Notes: generated from the letters alone by a model not told the origin. A stretch of 64,000 bases of DNA from Pseudomonas sp. LRP2-20 (GCF_024349685.1 NZ_AP025944.1:3168001-3232000), one strand, 5' to 3'. Positions 42,054 to 50,786 are shown, counted from the first letter of the stretch. Made by a program: numbers and translations.

Positions 42054-42440
42054 AAGGGCAACTTGGTCGCGTTGAGGCTAGGCACCCAGCAGCCCACACT
42101 GATGCTGCGTTGAAAAATGTAGCTTCTAGGCTTCCGGATAGACAGCGCATGATGAACCATTTGGGTCGTACATCCTTGAGTCAGAGCTGCGTGCCCATTA
42201 CGCATTGAGGTCGCTCATCACCTGACGGTGCATCGCGATGTCGCAACGTGAAAACCGCCGAGGTCATCGACAGACCGCTATTGGCCGATTGCTGCCCTTC
42301 GCGAGAGGCAGCTTTGGGTCGAAAGCTGCCCTTGCGACGGGCAGCTAGCAGCCGATGGGCGACATCTGGATGTTGGGGCCGCACTGCAAAACTGAATCTC
42401 GGAGGAAATTCTGCCTCGGGCTTCTGGCAGGAACCTAGGA
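42054..42440. other. Intergenic region with inverted repeat unit
   Basis: No gene seen in about 390 bases; it holds copy E of the dispersed repeat (42267-42355). Confidence 0.55.
42267..42355. repeat. Dispersed 'TCGACCC' repeat, copy E (inverted)
   Basis: CGACAGACCGCTATTGGCCG...GGCAGCTTTGGGTCGAAAGC...GGGCAGC is the longest copy. Read on the minus strand it gives GGCAGCTTTCGACCCAAAGC, aligning with copies A to D. It ends about 90 bases before the MAPEG gene's 3' end. Confidence 0.6.
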
Positions 42441-42869
42441 TCAGCGCACCCATATCGTCATTGTGAGCGACGTGCAGAACCCCAAGAGACAGAGTATCCC
42501 GATACCATAGAAAGCCGTGCGCCATGGCTGAATACCCCTCAAGTAAGCCAAGGTATGCAGGACCCTGGCGGCGGTGAACAGAATGCTCAACACTGCCGTG
42601 ACGGTTGCAGGCGCATTCATGGCAATGGCCAACCCACCGAGCGCGAAAAAAGTCGGGATGTTCTCCAGGTCGTTTGCCCAGGCCCTGCTCGCCCGATTCA
42701 CTTGTGCAAGCTCTGCTTCACGGGCAACCCGATTGAAAACAGCGGCGTCTTCTGCGTTGGTAAATGCCCTGTGTCGCAGTCGGAACCAACCTTGGTAACC
42801 GGAGACTGCAAACATCTTGAGGAACAGCACAACCACGCACATCGCGTAGACGTTCAAGGCATCGTTCAC
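42441..42869 (-). CDS. MAPEG-family membrane protein
   Basis: A 142-aa protein with four membrane helices and the MAPEG signature: FNRVAREAELAQVNRASRAWANDLENIPTFFALGGLA, which includes the R/N-rich loop conserved in microsomal glutathione transferases (E-N-x-P-x-F). Bacterial MAPEG proteins may have glutathione transferase or peroxidase activity. The ATG region overlaps the DUF2834 gene upstream by four bases. It is divergent from an XRE-type regulator, with a 21-bp palindrome between, so it is probably regulated by that protein. Confidence 0.85.
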   Translation of the reverse strand: MNDALNVYAMCVVVLFLKMFAVSGYQGWFRLRHRAFTNAEDAAVFNRVAREAELAQVNRASRAWANDLENIPTFFALGGLAIAMNAPATVTAVLSILFTAARVLHTLAYLRGIQPWRTAFYGIGILCLLGFCTSLTMTIWVR

Positions 42870-43180
42870 ACCTGGCGCCCCCGATCAAGGCCATTGACCG
42901 CCAGATAGAGCAGCGGCCCCACGGAAACGAATACCGCCGTCAGCAGCAAGTAGGGAAGCATTGCGATGAGCGACCTGCCCCGAGAGCGGTTGTCCTTCAC
43001 CATCCAGACGCAGGCCAGCGCCGCCATCAAGTACAAGTCGATGACGACCTGGGCTGTGTCCGGCCGCGAAACGAGCGCGCGCCCAAAGGCCAGCAGCGAT
43101 TGTTCGGCAATCAATATCGTCCAGCCGCTCTATATCGAAAAGAGCACCAACGATGCCAGCGCAAAAAAACGAAGTGCCAT
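42866..43180 (-). pseudogene. DUF2834-like membrane protein with in-frame amber stop
   Basis: Read on the minus strand from the ATG at 43180 the frame gives MALRFFALASLVLFSI, then TAG, then SGWTILIAEQSLLAFGRALV...VVIDLYLMAALACVWMVKDNRSRG in the same frame. The whole (about 104 residues) has three membrane helices in a DUF2834-like pattern (helix, loop, 'F-D-----ALA-VW', helix). The stop (near 43130) lies at what is usually a Tyr or Phe in 'FS-YS-W'. It is either a nonsense mutation or a site of readthrough or restart at the TTG just downstream. The stop codon overlaps the MAPEG gene start. Confidence 0.72.
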
Positions 43181-43233
43181 GATCATGTCCCTGATAGGTT
43201 TCCTGGCACAGTAGGGGTAGGATTGTCGGCGTT

Positions 43234-43254
43234 CAATGACCTCTGAGGTCATTG
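43234..43254. promoter_or_regulatory. 21-bp perfect palindrome, candidate XRE operator
   Basis: CAATGACCTC and its exact reverse complement GAGGTCATTG flank a single T. It is 34 bases upstream of the XRE regulator's ATG and about 55 bases from the divergent DUF2834 start. A long perfect dyad here strongly suggests control of both directions by the adjacent regulator. Confidence 0.65.
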
Positions 43255-43287
43255 AGCGCGAGCGCAAGGACGGGCTAGAGACGAAGC

Positions 43288-44109
43288 ATGAGTTACCCAC
43301 TGTTCCATCAAAAATCCCCCACACCGGCCACTTCCGCGGGCCAGCATGTGCGCCACCTGCGTCGGCAGGCGGGGCTCAGCCAGCTTGACCTGGCCCTGAT
43401 GGCCGGGGTTTCACAACGCCACCTCAGTTGTGTGGAAACCGGGCGTGCCAAAGCCAGCCCCGGCACTTTGCATGCCTTACTGACGACCCTTGGAGCGCCA
43501 CTGGATCACTGCAACGAAGTGTTTCTTGCCGCTGGCTACGCGCCGCGCTACGCCGCGACGCCACTCGATGCGCCCGCTATGGGTGTGGTACACATGGCCC
43601 TCGAACATATCCTGCATGCAAGCAATCCGGCGCCTGCCATCGTCATAGACAGCAACTGGGATATCACCGCCGCCAACGTGAGCACAGGTCTACTGTTGGC
43701 GCTGGCGGGTGTGGCGCAGGACCTGTCATCCGGCCTCAACCTGCTGGAAACACTGTTATGCCCCGGCGGCCTCGGTGATCGCCTGGCCAATGCCCAGGAG
43801 ATCCGTGCTGCCGCGTGGCAACGCGCGGCCAGGGAGTCAGTCAGCAACCCTACGCTCGCAGAGCGCCTGAGCAGCCTCCCGCCACCGGGCATGGTCTTGC
43901 ACGCAGAGACTGTCAGCCCCGTGCTGCTGACACGAGTGCGCATTGCAGATGGCGAGTTGAGCTTTCTCTCTACCTTTACGACCTTCGGGCTACCCTTGGA
44001 CATCACTGTAGAGTCACTGCGAATCGAGCATTTGATACCTGCCGATTTGTCGACCAGACAAAGGATGATGCAAGCTTTCGATGCTTGGAATGCGAACCAC
44101 GGCCAATAG
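43288..44109 (+). CDS. XRE-family regulator with MmyB-like ligand domain
   Basis: A 273-aa regulator: N-terminal Cro/C1 helix-turn-helix (VRHLRRQAGLSQLDLALMAGVSQRHLSCVETGRAKAS) followed by an MmyB-like PAS-type domain (from about residue 95, AIVIDSNWDITAANVSTGLLL to FGLPLDITVESLRIEHLIPAD). Members of this family commonly bind a small ligand and regulate an adjacent short-chain dehydrogenase or membrane gene. Here the divergent target is the DUF2834-MAPEG pair. Identified with confidence; ligand unknown. Confidence 0.88.
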   Translation: MSYPLFHQKSPTPATSAGQHVRHLRRQAGLSQLDLALMAGVSQRHLSCVETGRAKASPGTLHALLTTLGAPLDHCNEVFLAAGYAPRYAATPLDAPAMGVVHMALEHILHASNPAPAIVIDSNWDITAANVSTGLLLALAGVAQDLSSGLNLLETLLCPGGLGDRLANAQEIRAAAWQRAARESVSNPTLAERLSSLPPPGMVLHAETVSPVLLTRVRIADGELSFLSTFTTFGLPLDITVESLRIEHLIPADLSTRQRMMQAFDAWNANHGQ

Positions 44110-44435
44110 TGGATAGCAGCCATCGACCCATGGCGGACGACGCATGCCATGCGTCGTTCCTGTCTAATTGGCATTGGCAAGTTTGAGCGAGTTTCGCCCA
44201 GTGAAACCGAGAAGCTTTCAAGCGGTTTTAGACAGCCATGGCGAAGCGGCCATCAGGTTCCTTGCCGATCTGGCCTTGCCAGTCATTGCGTGGGTTGAAG
44301 TCGATGTTGCCGGGGTTGTTATTGCGAACGTCGCGGGGTTTGCTCATTGGATTTCTCCAGGCAAAAAAAAGCCCGCGCATGGCGGGCGATGGAATAGAGG
44401 TGATATGATTCGGCCATCACCGTCGAGGTGGCCTC
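44110..44435. other. Intergenic region with repeat and terminator
   Basis: No intact gene. It holds dispersed-repeat copy D (GGATAGCAGCCATCGACCCA, about 44110-44136) and, at 44362-44387, an A8 run followed by GCCCGC-N5-GCGGGC, a terminator for minus-strand transcripts. The last 80 bases resemble the region ahead of the YceK-like gene at 36726. Confidence 0.6.
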
Positions 44436-44756
44436 ATGAAACTATGGATTGGGTTGGCGTGCGGAGTAGTGCTTAGCGGGTGCGGTACCATTGAAACGGT
44501 ATCCGACGAGTCAAAAGCAGTCGATAACCTCGCCCGCTGGGGATCGGACTGTCATTCAATTTCTCGAGCCTACAGCGGCCTCGCTTATCAGTTCTGCAAC
44601 CTGAGCGGGCCTGCTCGATCGGGTAACCACTGGTCTGCAGGTACGGTTTTCGTGGATATGGGATTATCGGCCATTGCCGACACGCTCATCCTTCCATACA
44701 CCGGCTATCAGCAGTACAAGCGGGGCAATGTACCCATCCGAAGATTGGATTATTGA
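44436..44756 (+). CDS. YceK/YidQ-family lipoprotein (copy 2)
   Basis: A 106-aa lipoprotein with signal KLWIGLACGVVLSGC, then GTIETVSDESKAVDNLARW and FVDMGLSAIADTLILPYTGYQQYKRGNVPIRRLDY. It aligns without large gaps with the copy at 36726, roughly two-thirds identical. Conservation is strongest at both ends of the mature domain, and the upstream hairpin plus TATGATTCGGC promoter segment are shared as well. Both copies seem intact. Confidence 0.8.
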   Translation: MKLWIGLACGVVLSGCGTIETVSDESKAVDNLARWGSDCHSISRAYSGLAYQFCNLSGPARSGNHWSAGTVFVDMGLSAIADTLILPYTGYQQYKRGNVPIRRLDY

Positions 44757-44902
44757 TCTCATTCTTCCGGCCGCAAGCGCCCATTGAGACTTGGAACGCA
44801 CCACTGCTCTTGTTAAGCAATCAATTGCCTAGGCCTTCTCATGAGGCTTAGAGGTGTTTAGGAAGCCAGAGGCGATCGGCTACTCTAGATTGCGCAAACC
44901 CC

Positions 44903-45598
44903 TCATAGCATCCGTTCTGCACCTTGCCCGAACGAGAACCTGTAGCCCCTGCAGAATGCCTCCCACTCATCCCCTGACCATCCTGACCTGCGTTTGACTT
45001 GTCTCAAGTCATGACGTCCAGCCTTCTTAGCGGTGAGGCGCTTCCTGGCCTTCTCCAGGTCAAGCAGCGCCACTTTCACGCACGGCTCGCTGAAGTCTAC
45101 AAAGACATGTTTGAGGTACAAGCAACCGTGCTGCCAACGACCAAGGTTCAACCTGGCGAGCACTCGGCCATATGCCTCCAGGATCTCATGGTGACGTCTG
45201 GATCCAAGTGATTGGTCAAGATTATGAGCGTAGAAGTCCTCAAGCGACAAATAGCCGTCTAGACCTGCCGTCACCATCACTGCATTCCAATCTCTGCCGC
45301 ATTTGTAAATGTCAGCGTAGAGAAGCGGTGGCGTATCCACTCCCAATAACGCTGCCGCACGAAGGGCCTTCGCTTCGCGAGCAACAGTCGGGTAGCCAAA
45401 CGGGTGGAAAAGGCTTCGATAGACATGCCCGACTTGCTGCTTTTTGTAGAAAGTCAGGCCCTCTAGCTCAACCCGAAGCACACCGCTCTCCCCGCCTCTG
45501 CGAATGTTGGGAGGCTCGACCCATGCTCCGGGAGCATTCAGTATTTCCTCCAAAGGCGGGTAGCAGGGCCTCAGAATGGTTGAATTGTTATTTGTCAT
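44903..45598 (-). CDS. InaA/WaaP-like lipopolysaccharide kinase family protein
   Basis: A 231-aa protein of the LPS kinase InaA family, related to Kdo kinase and WaaP. Visible kinase-like elements: a glycine-containing RRGGESGVLRVELEG loop, the FYKKQQ lysine region, REAKALRAAALLGVDTPPLLYAD, the HGCLYLKHVFVDF catalytic segment and ALLDLEKARKRL for metal. E. coli InaA is acid- and salicylate-inducible. The gene is single, in an accessory setting beside a phage relic. Confidence 0.85.
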   Translation of the reverse strand: MTNNNSTILRPCYPPLEEILNAPGAWVEPPNIRRGGESGVLRVELEGLTFYKKQQVGHVYRSLFHPFGYPTVAREAKALRAAALLGVDTPPLLYADIYKCGRDWNAVMVTAGLDGYLSLEDFYAHNLDQSLGSRRHHEILEAYGRVLARLNLGRWQHGCLYLKHVFVDFSEPCVKVALLDLEKARKRLTAKKAGRHDLRQVKRRSGWSGDEWEAFCRGYRFSFGQGAERML

Positions 45599-45769
45599 TC
45601 AGCTCTCACTCATTTGCCAACCTTGGCGCGGCGAAATACGAATATAACAGCCTGTTCGACGATAGATCGAAAAATAAGTATGGAAGGGGCACTCCTTTCC
45701 AGAGTGGAACGGCGCAAAGGCCATACCCAAAGACCAGCCCGACCATTGCCAGCCAAATCGACTTGTGCC

Positions 45770-46002
45770 CGTCAACAGCTTGGCCGGATCCTTGATGTTG
45801 ATCGGATCAGTGGTGCGCACGCCCAGGCGTTTAGCCACGACCGAAGCGTAGGCCTGGGTATCGCTCGTTTCTCGGCGCCCAGCGGTTGATGGTCTCCAGC
45901 ACCGTGTCGATGCCCTTCCCGCCCACGCCGGGCATGCCGTCCTTGCCCCGATAGTTGATCAGCAGTTTGCACAAGGCGCGGATGCCATTCTCGGGCTCGT
46001 TA
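45770..46002 (-). pseudogene. Phage structural/virion protein fragment
   Basis: The minus strand reads NEPENGIRALCKLLINYRGK...GVGGKGIDTVLETINRWAPRNE, then, after a one-base shift near 45873, DTQAYASVVAKRLGVRTTDPINIKDPAKLL. This matches the phage protein type described as 'structural protein P5', with the 'ING W AP-NEND T--Y--V-----G' pattern. Both ends are missing. It marks a decayed prophage. Confidence 0.65.
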
Positions 46003-46029
46003 ACACCTGCAAACCCTGCTGCGCCACAT

Positions 46030-46552
46030 CATCGCTGACAGCGACTGGACATCGGCAAACGTCAAACGTAAAAAAGACGGTTCACGTCAAGAGGACCGTT
46101 GCCCTGGGCAAGGTGGAGGAAAGGACCAAAACCGGCAGAGACCGGTTCGTGCTACTGAATGATCGGGCCTTGCGGGCGGTCCGGTTCGCGAGGGAATACG
46201 CGGACCGCCGCAGGCCTGGAAGGGAGTGGTAAACGAAACACCGTACCTGTTCCCGCCGTCGAAGAACGCTGAGTACGTGAAACAGACGTCTGATCTGCAC
46301 AAACAGTGGGTGCCGGTGTTGAACGATTTGGGGATCAGATGTCGCCCCCCATACAACTGCCGCCATACCTATGCGACAATATGCTCAATGTCCGGCCTCA
46401 ACCCCGCATTTATCGCCCAACAGCTGGGTCACAGCGTTCAGATGCTGCTGTCGACGTATGCCCGTTGGCTCAACTCAAGCTCCGACTGGAGCGAGCTGGA
46501 AAGACTCAAGATTGGTATCAAATCGGTATCAGCTGAAAATCCAGCGTCGTAA
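46030..46552 (+). pseudogene. Tyrosine integrase, 3' fragment
   Basis: The last part of a phage integrase is readable in two frames: TVALGKVEERTKTGRDRFVL then LNDRALRAVRFAREYADRRR, a frameshift near 46205, and then NETPYLFPPSKNAEYVKQTSDLHKQW leading to YNCRHTYATICSMSGLNPAF and QQLGHSVQMLLSTYARW. The Arg-His, the GHS histidine and the nucleophile Tyr are all present. The N-terminal arm-binding region is missing, so this is inactive. It stops 20 bases before the start of ybiT. Confidence 0.8.
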
Positions 46553-46572
46553 GTTACTGATAGGTAAGCCCT

Positions 46573-48159
46573 TTGATCTCCACCGCCAACATCACCATGC
46601 AGTTCGGCTCCAAGCCGCTGTTCGAAAACGTTTCGGTCAAATTCAACAACGGCAACCGTTACGGCCTGATCGGTGCCAACGGTTGCGGCAAGTCGACCTT
46701 CATGAAGATCCTCGGCGGCGACCTGGAGCCGTCCGGTGGCCAGGTCATGCTCGAGCCGAACACCCGCCTGGGTAAACTGCGCCAGGACCAGTTCGCCTAC
46801 GAAGAATTCACCGTGATCGACACCGTGATCATGGGCCACGGCCAGCTGTGGAAGGTCAAGGCCGAGCGCGACCGCATCTACTCGCTGCCGGAAATGACCG
46901 AGGAAGACGGCATGGCCGTCGCCGAGCTGGAAACCGAATTCGCCGAAATGGACGGCTACACCGCCGAATCCCGCGCCGGTGAACTGCTGCTGGGCCTGGG
47001 CATTCCGCTGGAACAGCACTTCGGCCCGATGAGCGAAGTGGCACCGGGCTGGAAGTTGCGGGTGCTGCTGGCCCAGGCGCTGTTCTCGGACCCGGACGTG
47101 CTGCTGCTGGACGAGCCGACCAACCACCTGGACATCAACACCATCCGCTGGCTGGAAACCATCCTCACCGCGCGTAACAGCACCATGGTGATCATTTCCC
47201 ACGACCGGCACTTCCTCAACAGCGTCTGCACGCACATGGCCGACCTGGACTACGGCGAACTGCGCGTATTCCCAGGCAACTACGACGAGTACATGACCGC
47301 CGCCACCCAGGCGCGCGAGCAACTGCTGTCGGACAACGCCAAGAAGAAAGCCCAGATCGCCGAGCTGCAGACCTTCGTCAGCCGCTTCTCGGCCAACGCC
47401 TCGAAGGCCAAGCAGGCCACCTCGCGAGCCAAGCAGATCGACAAGATCCAGCTGGCCGAAGTCAAACCGTCGAGCCGTGTGAGCCCGTTCATCCGCTTCG
47501 AGCAGACCAAGAAACTGCACCGCCAGGCCGTCACCGTCGAGAAAGTGGCCAAGGCCTTCGACGACAAAGTGCTGTTCAAGGACCTGGGCTTCACCATCGA
47601 GGCTGGCGAGCGCGTGGCGATCATCGGCCCCAACGGTATCGGCAAGACCACTCTGCTGCGCACCCTGGTCGGTGAAATGAGCCCGGACAAGGGCGAAGTG
47701 AAGTGGACCGACAGCGCCGAAGTGGGCTACTACGCCCAGGACCACGCCCACGACTTCGAAGACGACATGACCCTGTTCGACTGGATGGGCCAGTGGACCA
47801 GCGGCGAACAGGTGATCCGCGGCACCCTGGGGCGCATGCTGTTCTCCAACGACGAGATCCTCAAGTCGGTGAAGGTGATTTCCGGTGGTGAGCAAGGCCG
47901 CATGCTGTTCGGCAAGCTGATCCTGCAGAAGCCGAACGTACTGGTGATGGACGAGCCGACCAACCACCTGGACATGGAATCGATCGAAGCGCTGAACCTG
48001 GCGCTGGAAAACTACCCGGGCACCCTGCTGTTCGTGAGCCATGACCGCGAGTTCGTGTCGTCGCTGGCCACCCGCATCATCGAGCTGAGCGCCGATGGCG
48101 TGGTGGACTTCAGCGGCACATATGACGACTACCTGCGTAGCCAGGGTGTCGTGGTCTGA
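46573..48159 (+). CDS. ybiT: ABC-F ATPase YbiT
   Basis: A 528-aa ABC-F protein with two nucleotide-binding domains and no membrane segments, co-linear with E. coli YbiT. First domain: Walker [10 protein letters not shown], Walker [12 protein letters not shown]. The linker is rich in Lys/Arg ([31 protein letters not shown]). Second domain: Walker [10 protein letters not shown], signature [14 protein letters not shown], Walker [16 protein letters not shown] proteins act on the ribosome to relieve stalling. The start is a TTG (46573) matching the usual [12 protein letters not shown] opening, with TAGGTAA ahead of it. A decayed integrase ends 20 bases upstream. Confidence 0.93.
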   Translation: MISTANITMQFGSKPLFENVSVKFNNGNRYGLIGANGCGKSTFMKILGGDLEPSGGQVMLEPNTRLGKLRQDQFAYEEFTVIDTVIMGHGQLWKVKAERDRIYSLPEMTEEDGMAVAELETEFAEMDGYTAESRAGELLLGLGIPLEQHFGPMSEVAPGWKLRVLLAQALFSDPDVLLLDEPTNHLDINTIRWLETILTARNSTMVIISHDRHFLNSVCTHMADLDYGELRVFPGNYDEYMTAATQAREQLLSDNAKKKAQIAELQTFVSRFSANASKAKQATSRAKQIDKIQLAEVKPSSRVSPFIRFEQTKKLHRQAVTVEKVAKAFDDKVLFKDLGFTIEAGERVAIIGPNGIGKTTLLRTLVGEMSPDKGEVKWTDSAEVGYYAQDHAHDFEDDMTLFDWMGQWTSGEQVIRGTLGRMLFSNDEILKSVKVISGGEQGRMLFGKLILQKPNVLVMDEPTNHLDMESIEALNLALENYPGTLLFVSHDREFVSSLATRIIELSADGVVDFSGTYDDYLRSQGVVV

Positions 48160-48171
48160 GATAGCTGACCT

Positions 48172-48199
48172 GGCCCGGCCACCTTGTGGTGGCTGGGCC
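48172..48199 (+). terminator. GC-rich hairpin after ybiT
   Basis: GGCCCGGCCACC, loop TTGT and GGTGGCTGGGCC form a 12-bp stem with one G-T pair. There is no T run, so it may be a stability element. Confidence 0.5.
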
Positions 48200-48201
48200 G
48201 G

Positions 48202-48337
48202 CCTCTTCGCGGGTGAACCCGCTCCCACAGGTTCAATGCTTACCTCAAGGCATGCGCAATCCCTTTGGGAGCAACTGTCTTGCTCAATTTCCAGAATCTG
48301 GCGCGATCCCTGTGGGAGCGGGTTTACCCGCGAAGAA
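48202..48337. repeat. Inverted pair of REP elements
   Basis: Arms 48202-48231 (CCTCTTCGCGGGTGAACCCG...) and 48309-48337 (CCTGTGGGAGCGGGTTTACC...) are reverse complements and share the REP core. About 77 bases lie between them, without coding features. Confidence 0.85.
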
Positions 48338-48456
48338 TCCACCGCCAACTCCACGGGCATGCACTCTGCGACGAATAATTCGTTAGCCTGCTTTCATTTC
48401 TTTCGCCCAGCGGCCATGATGAGGGCACGCCCAACCGCCCGCCCGCGAAAGAGCCC

Positions 48457-49650
48457 ATGACCGCGCCACAGCCCGCCCCCGCCAGCAGTACCTTCAGCAT
48501 CACCCTGCAGATCCTGTCGATCGTCTTCTACACCTTCATTGCCTTCCTCTGCATCGGCCTGCCGATCGCGGTGCTACCCAGCTATGTGCACGACCAGCTG
48601 GGCTTCGGGGCGGTGATTGCCGGGGTGACCATCGGCCTGCAATACCTCGCCACCCTGCTCAGCCGCCCCTTCGCCGGGCGCGTGGCGGATACCTTGGGGG
48701 GCAAACAAGCGATTGGCTATGGCCTGCTGGGCATTGCTGGTTGCGGGGTGCTGACGCTGCTCTCGGCCTGGTCGCTGCAGGTGCCGCTGCTGAGCCTGGC
48801 CCTGCTGCTCGGTGGCCGTGTGCTGCTGGGGCTGGCCCAGGGGCTGATCGGCGTCGCCACCTTGAGCTGGGGTATCAGCCAGGTCGGCCCGGAACACACG
48901 GCGCGGGTGATTTCGTGGAATGGCATCGCCTCGTACGGCGCTATCGCCATCGGTGCGCCGGTCGGTGTGCTGGCGGTCGCCGGGCTGGACTTCAGCGTGC
49001 TCGGCGCTGCCCTGCTGGTGCTGGCCGTGCTGGCCTTGCTGGTGCTGCGCAAACGCCCGGACGTGGTGGTGACGCGTGGCGAGCGCCTGCCGTTCTGGTC
49101 GGCGTTCGGTCGCGTCGCACCTTGCGGCCTGGGGCTGACCCTGGCGTCGATCGGCTACGGCACCCTGACTACCTTCGTCACCCTGTATTACCTGGAACGC
49201 GGCTGGGTCGGTGCGGCATGGTGCCTGAGCGCCTTCGGCCTGTGCTTCATCATTTCCCGGCTGATGTTCGTCAATGCGGTCAACCGCTTCGGTGGTTACA
49301 ACGTGGCCATGGCCTGCATGGCCACCGAAGTGCTCGGCCTGAGCCTGCTGTGGCTGGCTCCCTCGCCGCCCTGGGCGCTGGTGGGTGCCGGCCTGACCGG
49401 CTTCGGCCTGTCGCTGGTGTACCCGGCACTGGGTGTCGAGGCGATCAAGCAGGTGCCGAGCAGCAGCCGTGGCGCGGGGCTTGGGGCTTATGCAGTGTTC
49501 TTCGACATGGCCTTGGCCATCGCCGGCCCGGTGATGGGCGCGGTCGCGGTGCACCTGGGCTATGCCTCGATCTTCTGCGTCGCTGCCCTGCTGGCCTTGG
49601 CCGGGGTCGGCCTGACGTTGCTACTGGCGCGGCGCGGCCGTCGCGGCTGA
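48457..49650 (+). CDS. MFS transporter, YhhS/YfcJ-like
   Basis: A 12-helix major-facilitator protein of 397 aa. It opens with SITLQILSIVFYTFIAFLCIGLPIAVLPSYVH and carries LLSRPFAGRVADTLGGKQAIGYG in loop 2-3, and GFGLSLVYPALGVEAIKQVP near helix 10, which fit the YhhS/YfcJ arabinose-efflux-like family. It is probably an exporter of small metabolites. Its last 30 bases overlap the 3' end of the convergent hydrolase gene. The ribosome site (GAAAGAG) is weak, so expression may be low. Confidence 0.86.
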   Translation: MTAPQPAPASSTFSITLQILSIVFYTFIAFLCIGLPIAVLPSYVHDQLGFGAVIAGVTIGLQYLATLLSRPFAGRVADTLGGKQAIGYGLLGIAGCGVLTLLSAWSLQVPLLSLALLLGGRVLLGLAQGLIGVATLSWGISQVGPEHTARVISWNGIASYGAIAIGAPVGVLAVAGLDFSVLGAALLVLAVLALLVLRKRPDVVVTRGERLPFWSAFGRVAPCGLGLTLASIGYGTLTTFVTLYYLERGWVGAAWCLSAFGLCFIISRLMFVNAVNRFGGYNVAMACMATEVLGLSLLWLAPSPPWALVGAGLTGFGLSLVYPALGVEAIKQVPSSSRGAGLGAYAVFFDMALAIAGPVMGAVAVHLGYASIFCVAALLALAGVGLTLLLARRGRRG

Positions 49651-50655
49651 ACGCTCGGCCGGTTCCGGGGCGCCCAAGGCCTGGGTGAAGAAGGCCGCCG
49701 TGTCGCGCTGCAGCGAATGGTGGATGTGGCGGCGGTCGACGCCATCGGCGTCCTTGCACAATGCCGGCATGCGCGCATGCTGCTCCTCGTCGCAGCGGGC
49801 CATGAACACGAAGTGCCCGGCCCCGGCCAATAAGCGGTAGTCCGGAGTGATTGGCAGCTTGCGCGCCAACTCCTCGGCATTGCGGTCCACCGCCACCAGT
49901 TGGTCGCTGTCGCCGCTGTAGATCAGCGCAGGCACCTTCACACCGGCCAGCGCATGGCGGCCGAACATCAGGCTCAGCGGTGCCATCAGCATCACCGCGC
50001 CTACCCGTGAGTCGGCCTTGGGTGCCAGCTCGCTGCGGTCGGCAATCAGCACGCCGTGGGTCTTGCAGGCATCTGCGTCCCCTGGGCGCTCCAGGCAGTA
50101 ACGGCGCAGGCGATCCAGGTCAGGCTGGGCGCCAGACAGGATCAATGCGGTTTCGCCACCGGCCGAATAACCAATCACACCGACCTTGCCGTCATTCAAG
50201 TAAGGGCCAAGCAACGTATCCTCGCGGGCGGCGGTGATCGCCTCGCTGACCTGCAAAGGCCGGCCATAAAGGTTGCTCAGCGTGCCCAGGCGGCTGTGGT
50301 CACGGGCGTTGTCGCCCGGGTGCACGACCGCCACCACGACGAAGCCCTGGCGGGCCAGGGAGGTAGCCAGGTAATGCAGCGCCAGCGGGCTGCCGGTGTT
50401 GCCGTGGGACAGCACCAGCAACGGAAACTGCCCGAGCGCTACCGGGGCCTCTTCAGCGACGTCTATGGGGTAACCGTCGATGCGGATATTGCGCGGTGTG
50501 CCTTGCGACGGATAAAACGCCAGGGCTTGCATCGGCCTGGCATCGACCGGGTCGTCGAGGGTCATGTGATGCAAACCGGCCACCCAGGGGGCGGCCTCGG
50601 CATGGGCCAGCAGGCCACCGAGCAGCAATGCCAGCAAACAGCGGGGAGTGTTCAT
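49621..50655 (-). CDS. Exported alpha/beta hydrolase (dienelactone hydrolase / PAF acetylhydrolase-like)
   Basis: A 344-aa protein with a signal peptide (CLLALLLGGLLAHAEA). Catalytic features: oxyanion region LLVLSHGNTGSPLALHYLA, nucleophile VIGYSAGGETALIL, acid YSGDSDQLV and histidine GAGHFVFMARCDEE. This matches secreted platelet-activating-factor acetylhydrolase-like hydrolases in Pseudomonas. Its 3' end overlaps the convergent MFS gene by 30 bases, coded on both strands. The substrate is unknown, probably an ester. Confidence 0.83.
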   Translation of the reverse strand: MNTPRCLLALLLGGLLAHAEAAPWVAGLHHMTLDDPVDARPMQALAFYPSQGTPRNIRIDGYPIDVAEEAPVALGQFPLLVLSHGNTGSPLALHYLATSLARQGFVVVAVVHPGDNARDHSRLGTLSNLYGRPLQVSEAITAAREDTLLGPYLNDGKVGVIGYSAGGETALILSGAQPDLDRLRRYCLERPGDADACKTHGVLIADRSELAPKADSRVGAVMLMAPLSLMFGRHALAGVKVPALIYSGDSDQLVAVDRNAEELARKLPITPDYRLLAGAGHFVFMARCDEEQHARMPALCKDADGVDRRHIHHSLQRDTAAFFTQALGAPEPAERSAATAAPRQ

Positions 50656-50736
50656 CGGTCAGCTATCGCGCAGCAGGCACCAGGATAGCGTCAGCATAGA
50701 ACCGGGCCGGCCGCTGGCAGATGAAAACTGGATGAA

Positions 50737-50771
50737 AAAACCGGCTGGCACACGGGGCGCCAGCCGGTTTT
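50737..50771 (-). terminator. Terminator for azoR
   Basis: AAAACCGGCTGGC and GCCAGCCGGTTTT flank a short loop. On the minus strand it follows the azoR stop after 15 bases and ends in a T run; it can also work on the plus strand. Confidence 0.85.
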
Positions 50772-50786
50772 GTTGAAGCCAGGGGA

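Noticed and set aside
24370-44140. CRISPR-like array suggested by dispersed TCGACCC repeats
   Set aside because: Copies lie kilobases apart, are degenerate and inverted at one place, with no spacers and no cas genes.
46438-48360. 640-codon minus-strand frame opposite ybiT
   Set aside because: It mirrors a strongly conserved ABC-F gene and continues through REP elements; residues reflect complementary codons only.
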